A DNA stretch of 11,158 bases from an uncultured bacterium (GTDB lineage Bacteria; Gemmatimonadota; Gemmatimonadetes; Longimicrobiales; RSA9). The stretch spans positions 1-11,158 of the forward strand of contig CALBZE010000162.1 in NCBI GenBank assembly GCA_937889645.1, given 5' to 3'. The notes beneath the pieces were generated by a model. That model was not told the origin of the DNA, searched no databases, and saw nothing but the letters and a program-made list of their open reading frames with translations. Positions 1-6,387 of the stretch are shown here, in pieces. The position numbers were made by a program, and so were the translations under genes. Positions within the stretch are counted from its first letter, which is position 1. Each line of letters starts with the position of its first letter.

Positions 1-1882
1 AGTCGTCGAAGCCCTGGACGACGTAGGCGAAGACGTCGGCCTTCTCGGCCTTGGCGAGTCGGCCGACGTTCTTGTCCATCCAGACGAGGCGCTCGGGCGC
101 GCGGCCGATGCGCATCCGGGCGTAGCCGAACTTCTTGGTCCACTCACCGTAGAGCGAGAGGTACATCGGCTTCGCCGGGTCGATGAACTCCTCTTCGGGG
201 TCGAGGCGGACGTAGCGATGTCGGACGCTGTCCTCGGCGCCCATGGTCAGGCGGCGGGCGTTCGAGCCGTCGGGCGCGACCTCCCACAGATCGTACTTGT
301 CGTAGAGGATGACGGCGCGGTCGTCCTTGAGCCAGCCGGCCATCCCGAAGGGCGGCTTCTGGTCGACGGTGTGGTCGTCCTCGAGGTTGACGAACGAGGT
401 CGGCACGTTGGCGGTGATGTTGGTACGCCGGCCGGTCCTCAGGTCGATCGTCCAGTAGTGATCGTCCTCGAAGAAGAGGAAGTAGCGGCCGCCGGGGCTG
501 GCGCCGAAGTCGAAATCGAGCTTCTCCTCGATCCGCTCGCGCTGCCCGGTGGCGACGTCGATCCGGTAGAAGTCGTGGTAGATCGGACCGAACATGCGCT
601 CGGTCTCGTAGGGCGTCTGATCCATCCCGATCGCGAGCTTCTGACCCTTGACGAGCACGACGTCCTCGGTCAGCTCGTTGCCGAGCTGGACGAACCGGCC
701 GGAGCCGGTGTGCCAGACCGCGAGGTAGTTCCGGCGCTTGTCGCGCTCGAGGCGGACCTTCTGCTCGGGGATGATGTCGACGTCCTTCGAGTGCCAGACC
801 TCGACGCCGGCCGGATCCTCCTTCTTGGCGGCGTCGCGGGCGGGCGCGGCCTTCTGCGTCGTCGCGGCCTTCTCGGCCGTCGGATCCGCGGCGGCCGAAT
901 CGCCGGCGGCCTTGGCGAGCGTCGTCGGCGGCTGCGCCTTGCGTTCCCACTCCTTGATCCCGAAGAAGACGGCCGAGCCGTCGTCTGCCCACTGCAGCGT
1001 GCCGAAATCGACGATGCGGGTGTCGGCCGGGAAGCCGTCTGCGCTCGCGGGGTCGAACTCGAGGCGAGTCCCGCGGCCGCGGGCGAGGCCCTTCCACGCG
1101 AGGATGGTGTGGGTCGGCTCGTCGTAGAGCGTGTCGACGCGGGCGCGCAGGACGGCCAGGTCGTCGGCGTCCTTGCGCCAGGCGAGGCCCGTGTAGCTGG
1201 CGGTGTCGGAATCGAGCGTGCGCAGCATGCCGGTGGCCGCGTCGTAGAGCTGGACGCCGTTGCCTGCGTTCGCGGCGGCGTCGATGACGAGGGCGAGGAG
1301 CGAGCCGTCGTCCTGCCAGCGGAACTGGGCGACGTTGCCGAAGTTGGTGTCGATGCCGCGGGCCAGGTCGCGGACGACGAGGTCCACGCCCTTGTGCTCC
1401 TGCCCCTGAGCCGGGTAGCCCTGCATGGCGAGGAACCGGCCGTCGTCGCTGAAGGAGAAGGAGGCGACGCGCTCGAAGGTGACCGTATTGCCCGTCCTGA
1501 GGTCGAGGAGTCCGAGCTTCAGGTGGACCGGCTTCTTCTGCTCCTGCAGCTTCTCGCGCTCCTCCTCCGAGACGCCGATCGAGTAGGCGAGCCAACGGGA
1601 GTCGCCGGAGAAGGTTGCGCGCGAGCCGTAGGCGACGACGCGCGTCGAGTCCTCGTCCAGCTTCCGGATGCGAAGCTCGTTCTCTCCGTTCACGCGTGTG
1701 ATCGGGTAGGCGATCCAGCGTCCGTCGGGAGAGAGTGTGGCGAATCCGAGCGATTCCCACTGGCCGTAGTCCGCCGCGGTGAGCGTCGGCTTCTGGGCGT
1801 GCGCCGGCGCGGCGGCGAGCGCGAGGCCCAAGGCGAGGAAAAGGGCCGCCCGCAGGCGGAGGGTGACGCGGTGGTTCGGCAT
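1..1882 (-). CDS. Exported S9 (prolyl oligopeptidase)-type peptidase, N-terminal part, truncated by the window edge
   Basis: The first 627 codons are in the window; the C-terminus is missing at the left edge. The start is set by ATG at 1882 with a strong Shine-Dalgarno (AAGGAGG, 1888-1894) five bases upstream. Residues 1-29 form a signal peptide (basic N-region, Leu/Ala core, AHA before the predicted cleavage at 29/30), so the protein is exported. The rest reads as a beta-propeller of the DPP-IV/TolB kind, with blade motifs LSPDGRW (about 49), FSGDSRWLAY (about 89), WADDGSAVFFG (about 300), GRYFLFFEDDHYWT (about 475) and DKYDLWEVAPDG (about 525). An Ala/Lys-rich low-complexity insert lies near 320-357. 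Family knowledge: such propellers precede an alpha/beta-hydrolase domain with a Ser-Asp-His triad that cleaves oligopeptides; that domain is not visible here. It is the last gene seen of the minus-strand group with the M14 peptidase. The family call is good; the precise substrate is unknown. Confidence 0.8.
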   Translation of the reverse strand, partial: MPNHRVTLRLRAALFLALGLALAAAPAHAQKPTLTAADYGQWESLGFATLSPDGRWIAYPITRVNGENELRIRKLDEDSTRVVAYGSRATFSGDSRWLAYSIGVSEEEREKLQEQKKPVHLKLGLLDLRTGNTVTFERVASFSFSDDGRFLAMQGYPAQGQEHKGVDLVVRDLARGIDTNFGNVAQFRWQDDGSLLALVIDAAANAGNGVQLYDAATGMLRTLDSDTASYTGLAWRKDADDLAVLRARVDTLYDEPTHTILAWKGLARGRGTRLEFDPASADGFPADTRIVDFGTLQWADDGSAVFFGIKEWERKAQPPTTLAKAAGDSAAADPTAEKAATTQKAAPARDAAKKEDPAGVEVWHSKDVDIIPEQKVRLERDKRRNYLAVWHTGSGRFVQLGNELTEDVVLVKGQKLAIGMDQTPYETERMFGPIYHDFYRIDVATGQRERIEEKLDFDFGASPGGRYFLFFEDDHYWTIDLRTGRRTNITANVPTSFVNLEDDHTVDQKPPFGMAGWLKDDRAVILYDKYDLWEVAPDGSNARRLTMGAEDSVRHRYVRLDPEEEFIDPAKPMYLSLYGEWTKKFGYARMRIGRAPERLVWMDKNVGRLAKAEKADVFAYVVQGFDD

Positions 1883-1887
1883 GAACC

Positions 1888-1894
1888 CCTCCTT
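1888..1894 (-). promoter_or_regulatory. Strong ribosome binding site of the S9 peptidase gene
   Basis: AAGGAGG on the minus strand lies five bases before the ATG at 1882. It fixes the start, and the signal peptide begins directly at this ATG. Confidence 0.8.
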
Positions 1895-1912
1895 GTGGCA
1901 ACGGCGTGAAGT

Positions 1913-1942
1913 GTGGCGGGCCCGGGCGACCAGGCCCGCCAC
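1913..1942 (-). other. Intercistronic hairpin between the M14 and S9 peptidase genes
   Basis: A perfect 10-bp inverted repeat (GTGGCGGGCC at 1913-1922, GGCCCGCCAC at 1933-1942) encloses a 10-base loop in the 108-base gap between the two genes. No T-run follows on either strand, so it is not a typical intrinsic terminator. It ends 18 bases upstream of the S9 ribosome binding site. It could stabilise or process the mRNA, attenuate read-through, or terminate weakly; the sequence alone does not decide. Confidence 0.5.
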
Positions 1943-1990
1943 CGGCGAATGTAAACGTCGCGTCACGACATCGAAAGCAAGACGGCAGGC

Positions 1991-3946
1991 CTACCGGTTC
2001 GCCGCCACGCGGGGATTCCCGAGTCGCACGGGGGCTTTCAGGACGCCGCCCCGCGTGGACAATACGTGAACGGTCCCCTCGGCGCCCGGGATCCCGTAAG
2101 TCCGGACTCGGAAGGTCACGGTCTTGGACTCGCCCGGCTCGGTCCAGCCGGCGTACGCCGTCTTGTCGGTCCCCTCGGGGTCGATGATCCGAACCTGGGG
2201 CGCCCTGCGGTCCATCAGCTCCCTGTCGAACTCGAGCCGGACGCGGTCCTCGCGCACGATCTTGACGAGCTGCGCCTGCTTGAGCGCTGTCGGGAGCTTG
2301 CCGACGTTGGTCCAGCGAACGGTGATCTCGTAATCGGTGCTGTCGCCGTGGGCGGCGAGGCGGCGGACGTCGACGCCATCGAGCCGAAGGCGCGGCAGGT
2401 GGAGCGCCATCTGCAGGTTGAACATCGCCTGCCGGCTCGCCCACTTCTCGAGCACATGCGGCGGGCCGTTCTGCGAGAAGAACTTCGGGTGGAACCCGCC
2501 GATCTCGACCTTGCCGAGCTGCGGGTGGTCGAACGGCTCCCACTCGCGGAACCCGCGCCCGCCGTTCTCGCGGTCGTCCCAGAGGAGCGCGTCGTACTCG
2601 TCGATCTCGCCGTCGCCGTTCAGGTCGGCGTGCTGGCCGTTGTTCCAGAGCTCGTCGCCGTACCAGATGGCGCCGAGGTAGAAGTAGCCGAAATCCGGGC
2701 CGTGGCCGAAGAGCGGGGTCGGGCGCGTGGGCTCGCCGGTCACCGGATTCCTCGGGTTGCGCGTCGCGTACGTCTCGTAGACGTCGCCGGCCCAGGGGTA
2801 GCCGGTGATGGAGAGGCCAATGCTGTCGAAGCGCTCGTAGTACCTCAGGTCCTCGGGGTACATGCGGTCGCTGCTCTTGGACGTCGACGGCGGGCGCAGG
2901 TGCATCGGCACCCGGGTGTCCATCGAGTTGACGACCGAGATGTTCGGGTTCGACAGGACCCAGAGCACGGTCGCGCGGGTCTCGGGCTCGGAGAGCGGGA
3001 ACGCGCCGGCGCCGGACTGGGTGTATCCGCGGCCGGTCCGGTCGCCGCCCGTGTCGGGGCGCCAGTTCTCGGGGTAGTTGCGGTGCAGGTCGAGCCCGCC
3101 GATCCCATCCTCGTTGTACCTGCCGTCGCCGTCGTTGTCGATCCCCTCGGTGATGACGATGTAGTCGCCCTCGCCGTTGGGGACCCTCTTCATGAGTCGG
3201 CCCTTCGGATCGCGCGGGTCGATGATGTAATTCCCTTCCTCGCCCGGCCCGACCCTCTTGCGGATCATGTAGATAATCCCGTCCCCGTCGAGGTCCTCCT
3301 CGGGATCCTCGTCGAGCAGGCCGTCGCCGTCGGAGTCGTGGGGCCGGACGGTACTCCGGTTCCGCTGGGCCGTGTAGAGGTAGAGAGTCGACCCGTCGGG
3401 GTTGTTCTGCGGCCGCAGGTAGATGGCGGCGTTGTCGAGAAGGTCGGTGATCGTCTTGTCCTTCCCGTAATTCTCGATCAGGTGCCTGGCGAGCCAGAGG
3501 ACGGACTCGCTGCTGGTGATCTCGCCGCTGTGGCGGCCGCCCTCGAAGTACGCGGCCGGCTTGTCCGTCGCGGGGCCCGTCGCCTTGTTGGTCAGCGTGA
3601 TCTGAAGGATCGGGCGCCCCTCGAAGCTGGTGCCGACCTCGTACAGCTCGACGATGTTCGGGTACTCTTCCGCCCACCGGCGCAGCCAGTGGTACATGAC
3701 GTCGACGGTGTGGTACCGGTCGAAGGTCAATTTGTCGCCGGGCTCGTACTCGACCTCGGGGAACCGGTGCACGCGGAAGTAGCTGACGCCGTGGCGTTCG
3801 CCGGCGACGGTGTGCCACTTGGGCGCTGCCCCGCCCGCGGGCTGCTGCGCGATCGCTGGCGCGGGCGCGGCGTTCGACGCGATGACCAGACCGAGCGCGG
3901 CGGCTGCGACCCGGCCAACTACTGCGGCGTTGCGAGTCAGTGACAT
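1991..3946 (-). CDS. Exported M14-family zinc carboxypeptidase with calcium-binding-like loops
   Basis: This 651-residue protein starts at ATG 3946, preceded by GGAG six bases upstream. An upstream ATG in frame (4090) lies inside the neighbouring gene and would hide the signal peptide, so I reject it. Residues 1-33 are a signal peptide (cleavage after AIA). The M14 fold (about 70-515) shows the first zinc motif HSGE (H139, E142), NNPDG (181-185), DLHRN (R289, the usual carboxylate-binding Arg) and DELW (E432, likely the catalytic Glu). The third zinc ligand, normally His, appears to be D343 (SMDTRVPMHLRPP). Three Asp-rich DxDGDG-like loops (204-212, 218-224, 270-275) plus one near 441-449 resemble calcium sites. 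Residues about 535-645 look like a beta-sandwich. The enzyme would trim C-terminal residues from peptides outside the cytoplasm. The upstream VOC gene ends 13 bases before this start, suggesting one transcript. Confidence 0.88.
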   Translation of the reverse strand: MSLTRNAAVVGRVAAAALGLVIASNAAPAPAIAQQPAGGAAPKWHTVAGERHGVSYFRVHRFPEVEYEPGDKLTFDRYHTVDVMYHWLRRWAEEYPNIVELYEVGTSFEGRPILQITLTNKATGPATDKPAAYFEGGRHSGEITSSESVLWLARHLIENYGKDKTITDLLDNAAIYLRPQNNPDGSTLYLYTAQRNRSTVRPHDSDGDGLLDEDPEEDLDGDGIIYMIRKRVGPGEEGNYIIDPRDPKGRLMKRVPNGEGDYIVITEGIDNDGDGRYNEDGIGGLDLHRNYPENWRPDTGGDRTGRGYTQSGAGAFPLSEPETRATVLWVLSNPNISVVNSMDTRVPMHLRPPSTSKSSDRMYPEDLRYYERFDSIGLSITGYPWAGDVYETYATRNPRNPVTGEPTRPTPLFGHGPDFGYFYLGAIWYGDELWNNGQHADLNGDGEIDEYDALLWDDRENGGRGFREWEPFDHPQLGKVEIGGFHPKFFSQNGPPHVLEKWASRQAMFNLQMALHLPRLRLDGVDVRRLAAHGDSTDYEITVRWTNVGKLPTALKQAQLVKIVREDRVRLEFDRELMDRRAPQVRIIDPEGTDKTAYAGWTEPGESKTVTFRVRTYGIPGAEGTVHVLSTRGGVLKAPVRLGNPRVAANR

Positions 3947-3959
3947 GAGCTTCTCCGAG

Positions 3960-4922
3960 CTAGTGGACGACGTCTCGCGGCTGGGGCGCCGCGTTCCCGG
4001 GGGGATAAGGGCCGCGCACGACGACGCGGACGCCGGCGGGGTCGACGATGGCCAACCCGCCCGACGCCGGGCGCGGCTCGAGGCCGGCATCCCGAACGTG
4101 TCGCTCCCAGCCCGGGAGCGCGTCGTCGGGCACGACGATCTCGTATTCGATGAGTCCGGCCGCGTCCTCGGGCGTGGGCGGGACGCCGATGCCGGCCCAT
4201 ATGTTCAATCCGATGTGGTGGTGGTATCCGCCGGCCGAGAGGAATCGAGCGCCGGGGTAACGGTCGTTGACCACGTCGAAGCCCAGGACGTCGCTGTAGA
4301 AACGCTCGGCGTCGTCGAGCTCCGGGACGTGGAGGTGGACGTGGCCCAGCACGGTGCCGTTGGGGAGCCCGGCCCGGGGCGGCGCTTCGTCGCCGAGTTC
4401 GGCGAGGAGTCCGCGCAGGTCGAGCGGGCGGGTCGTCATGTAGACCTCGCCGTCGTTCCAGACCCAGGAGTCGCGGGGCCGGTCGGCGTAGATCTCGATG
4501 CCGTTGCCGTCGGGGTCGGACAGATAGATCGCCTCGCTGACGAAGTGGTCGGAGGCGCCGTCGATCGGCCAGCGGCGCTCGTGGAGGCGGAGGAACGCCG
4601 CGGCCAGGTGACGCCGCGAGGGAAGGAGGATCGCGAAATGGTACAGCCCGGCGGTGTGCCTCAGCCGCGGTCTCGCGCCGAGCCGCTCGACGAGGGTCAG
4701 GAGCGGGGGCGCGTCGGGGGCGGTGGACAGTACTGCGGACCGCCCCGATTCCGTCGCCGCGTCCGGCCCCTCCTCCGACCGGGGCGTCGCCCCGGCGCCG
4801 GTCGCCGGGATCTGGCGGAGTCCGATCACGTCGGTGTAGAACGCCAGCGACCGGTCGAGGTCGGCGACGCGCAGCGCGGCCGCGCCGAGGCGGGTGGCGT
4901 CCGGGAGGCGGAATTCTGCCAT
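3960..4922 (-). CDS. VOC-superfamily protein resembling CatE-type catechol 2,3-dioxygenase
   Basis: This 320-residue cytoplasmic protein has no signal peptide and two vicinal-oxygen-chelate modules (about 10-150 and 190-305). Motifs match the Bacillus CatE/YfiE-like group: GLYHFAILLP (92-101), LSDPDGNGIEIYADRPR (134-150), GHVHLHVPEL (193-202) and GGYHHHIGLNIWAG (231-244). Likely metal ligands are among H95, E143, H194/H196 and H234-H236. The C-terminal module ends DPAGVRVVV and lacks the usual Glu, so the metal site may be built from both modules. A Gly/Ala/Glu-rich insert near 40-62 makes the first module longer than usual. The family includes extradiol ring-cleaving dioxygenases, but many members have unknown substrates, so the reaction is uncertain. 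Start: ATG 4922, with GGGAG eight bases upstream. It is the first gene of the minus-strand unit, 13 bases before the M14 gene, and is divergent from the PAS-BTAD regulator. Confidence 0.85.
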   Translation of the reverse strand: MAEFRLPDATRLGAAALRVADLDRSLAFYTDVIGLRQIPATGAGATPRSEEGPDAATESGRSAVLSTAPDAPPLLTLVERLGARPRLRHTAGLYHFAILLPSRRHLAAAFLRLHERRWPIDGASDHFVSEAIYLSDPDGNGIEIYADRPRDSWVWNDGEVYMTTRPLDLRGLLAELGDEAPPRAGLPNGTVLGHVHLHVPELDDAERFYSDVLGFDVVNDRYPGARFLSAGGYHHHIGLNIWAGIGVPPTPEDAAGLIEYEIVVPDDALPGWERHVRDAGLEPRPASGGLAIVDPAGVRVVVRGPYPPGNAAPQPRDVVH

Positions 4923-5113
4923 TGCGGTTGCTCCCGACGGGGTGGAAACGCGGGGAATATACGGGGGTCGTCGGCGCGTGCGCCACGCGGCTGCCGCGCC
5001 GCCGGGAACTGGACGCCCCGGAAGCCGCGTCGTAAGATAGCGGAAGTCATCGTGCAAATATCGACGTTGCAAGCCGGCAGACGCGTAGGCCGGCTTGGGC
5101 ACGAAGAAGCCGA
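4923..5113. promoter_or_regulatory. Divergent intergenic region with candidate promoters in both directions
   Basis: This 191-base gap separates the divergent VOC and PAS-BTAD genes. Minus strand: TATATT (4956-4961) matches a -10 box at five of six positions and would give a leader of roughly 27 bases, but I see no good -35. Plus strand: TGGACG (5010-5015) and TAAGAT (5033-5038), 17 bases apart, each match four of six consensus positions and would give a leader of about 70 bases that contains the inverted repeat at 5070-5097. This assumes a sigma-70-like consensus. Confidence 0.4.
5070..5097. promoter_or_regulatory. Perfect inverted repeat upstream of the PAS-BTAD gene (operator or leader hairpin)
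   Basis: CAAGCCGGC (5070-5078) and GCCGGCTTG (5089-5097) are a perfect 9-bp inverted repeat around a 10-base spacer. It ends 16 bases before the ATG of the regulator, downstream of the candidate promoter. Half-site centres are 19 bases apart, close to two helical turns, which suits a dimeric regulator. As RNA it would fold next to a weak purine-rich ribosome binding site (GAAGAAG, 5103-5109), which suits translational control. Confidence 0.45.
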
Positions 5114-6340
5114 ATGCCGACGACGGTCTCCATCCACGCGCTGGGATCGCTCGAACTCCTCGACCACGAGGGGCGTCCCGTAAACGGGGCGGCGGCCCAG
5201 CCCAAGCGAATCGCCCTTCTCGCCTACCTCGCGATCGCGCGGCCGCGCGGCTTCCATCGTCGTGACACCCTTCTCGCTCTCTTCTGGCCCGAACTCGAGA
5301 CGCGGCGAGCGCGCGCAGCGCTGAACAAGGCGGTGCATCACCTCCGCGCGTCGCTGGGCGCGGATGCGATCCTGAGCCGGGGTAGCGAGGAGATCGCCGT
5401 CGACCGGGAGCGGGTCTGGTGCGACGTCGTCGCCTTCGACGACGCGCTGGACGCCGGCCGGCCGGAAGACGCACTCGCTCTCTACCGCGGCGACCTGCTC
5501 CAGGGGTTTCACATGTCGGGCGCGGCCGACTTCGAGCACTGGTTGGACGTCGAGAGGAACCGCCTCCGGTGGCGCGCGCGGGAGGCCGCCTGGGGGCTCG
5601 TGGATGAGGCGGAGGCTGCGGGCGACGTCGCGAACGCGATCCGCTGGGCGCGCACGGCGCATCTCTTCGACCCCGACGACGAGTCTTCACTGCGCCGGTG
5701 GATCGAGCTGCTGCACCGCACGGGTAACGACGCGGCGGCGCTCCGCGAGTTCGAGACTTTCGCGCGCCGACTGCGCGACCTGTATGGGATCGACCCGTCG
5801 CCCGTGACGTACGAACTCGTCGCGTCGCTCGGGTCGCGCGGACACGGCGTGGAGTCCGACGATTCCGCCGGCGGTCCGGACGGGCACACGTTGCAGGCGC
5901 CGTCCTCCGGGAACGGACACGGTTCGGTCGGGCTCGAGGCGGGCTGGACGTTCCGCTCGGTGATCGAGGGCATGGCTGACGCGGTCGCCGTAGTCGACGG
6001 CGCCGGCACAGTCCATTACATCAGCGAGGCCGTCCGGAACATGCTGGGCTACGCTCCGGCCGAGATGATCGGGCGTCCGATCTGGGAGTTCGTGCACGAA
6101 GACGACATCGCGTTCCTCGAGTCGCGCTTGGCGAGCCGGCTGCGGGGCGAGGGCGACCCGGAGCGGTACACGGAGATCAGGCTCTGGCACCGCGAAGGCC
6201 ACTTGCGCGTCCTCCAGCTCCACGGCCGGCTCTACCAGGATCGATCCCGGACTCCCATGGTGATCGTGGCGGCCCGGGACATCACCGCGCAACGCGGCCC
6301 ATGGGATTTCCGGGTGGCGCCGGGGGGCGTGGACATGTAA
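5114..6340 (+). CDS. SARP/BTAD-type transcriptional regulator with a C-terminal PAS domain
   Basis: This 408-residue soluble protein has three parts. Residues 1-97 are an OmpR/SARP-like winged helix (start MPTTVSIHALGSLEL; QPKRIALLAYLA 29-40; a recognition-helix-like RRARAALNKAVHHLRASLG 64-82). Residues about 104-240 are a bacterial transcriptional activation domain made of TPR-like helices (GRPEDALALYRGDLLQGF 115-132; FDPDDESSLRRWIELLHRTG 185-204). After a Gly/Ser-rich linker (241-276), residues 278-392 are a PAS/PAC domain (VIEGMADAVAVVDGAGTVHYIS 283-304; GYAPAEMIGRPIWEFVHEDD 312-331; VAARDIT 385-391). There is no kinase, GGDEF or ATPase module, so it looks like a one-component regulator in which PAS senses a ligand or redox signal. 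The signal and targets are unknown; obvious candidate targets are its own promoter region and the divergent VOC-peptidase unit. The start follows only a weak GAAGAAG. The stop is 47 bases before the M20 start. Confidence 0.9.
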   Translation: MPTTVSIHALGSLELLDHEGRPVNGAAAQPKRIALLAYLAIARPRGFHRRDTLLALFWPELETRRARAALNKAVHHLRASLGADAILSRGSEEIAVDRERVWCDVVAFDDALDAGRPEDALALYRGDLLQGFHMSGAADFEHWLDVERNRLRWRAREAAWGLVDEAEAAGDVANAIRWARTAHLFDPDDESSLRRWIELLHRTGNDAAALREFETFARRLRDLYGIDPSPVTYELVASLGSRGHGVESDDSAGGPDGHTLQAPSSGNGHGSVGLEAGWTFRSVIEGMADAVAVVDGAGTVHYISEAVRNMLGYAPAEMIGRPIWEFVHEDDIAFLESRLASRLRGEGDPERYTEIRLWHREGHLRVLQLHGRLYQDRSRTPMVIVAARDITAQRGPWDFRVAPGGVDM

Positions 6341-6376
6341 TGTTGCAGCGGTTTGCCTTCGAATCCGACCTCAACC

Positions 6377-6380
6377 GGAG
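6377..6380 (+). promoter_or_regulatory. Ribosome binding site that decides the M20 amidohydrolase start
   Basis: GGAG lies seven bases before ATG 6388. Upstream in-frame ATGs at 6301 (inside the regulator gene) and 6340 (overlapping its stop codon by one base) lack a comparable site and would place polar residues in front of the signal peptide. Confidence 0.6.
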
Positions 6381-6387
6381 ACGGGTC

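Noticed and set aside
218..1909. 563-codon plus-strand open frame opposite the S9 peptidase
   Set aside because: It is antisense to a gene with a clear signal peptide, ribosome binding site and propeller motifs. Its composition (Val/Asp/Glu/Arg/Gly/Leu only) is typical of an antisense shadow.
1943..1990. Possible internal promoter for the S9 gene (TACATT on the minus strand)
   Set aside because: No -35 hexamer at acceptable spacing; the -10 match is only four of six.
144..3818. Very long minus-strand open frame (over 1200 codons) spanning both peptidase genes
   Set aside because: It is out of frame with the two recognisable peptidases, is dominated by Arg/Pro/Gly, shows no domain, and runs through the M14 stop and S9 start. 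It is a product of high GC at third codon positions.
2066..3943. 625-codon plus-strand open frame opposite the M14 peptidase
   Set aside because: Antisense shadow of a well-supported gene, with no recognisable motif.
5053..5071. TGCAA/TTGCA short inverted repeat next to the larger one
   Set aside because: Only 5 bp per arm with a 9-base spacer; expected by chance.
3810..5183. 457-codon plus-strand open frame opposite the VOC gene
   Set aside because: It crosses the VOC gene, the divergent promoter region and the start of the BTAD gene in a different frame, with no domain.
6301..6387. Upstream start codons for the M20 gene (6301 and 6340, the latter overlapping the regulator stop by one base)
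   Set aside because: A translational-coupling start at 6340 is possible, but only 6388 has a well-placed GGAG and puts the signal peptide at the N-terminus.
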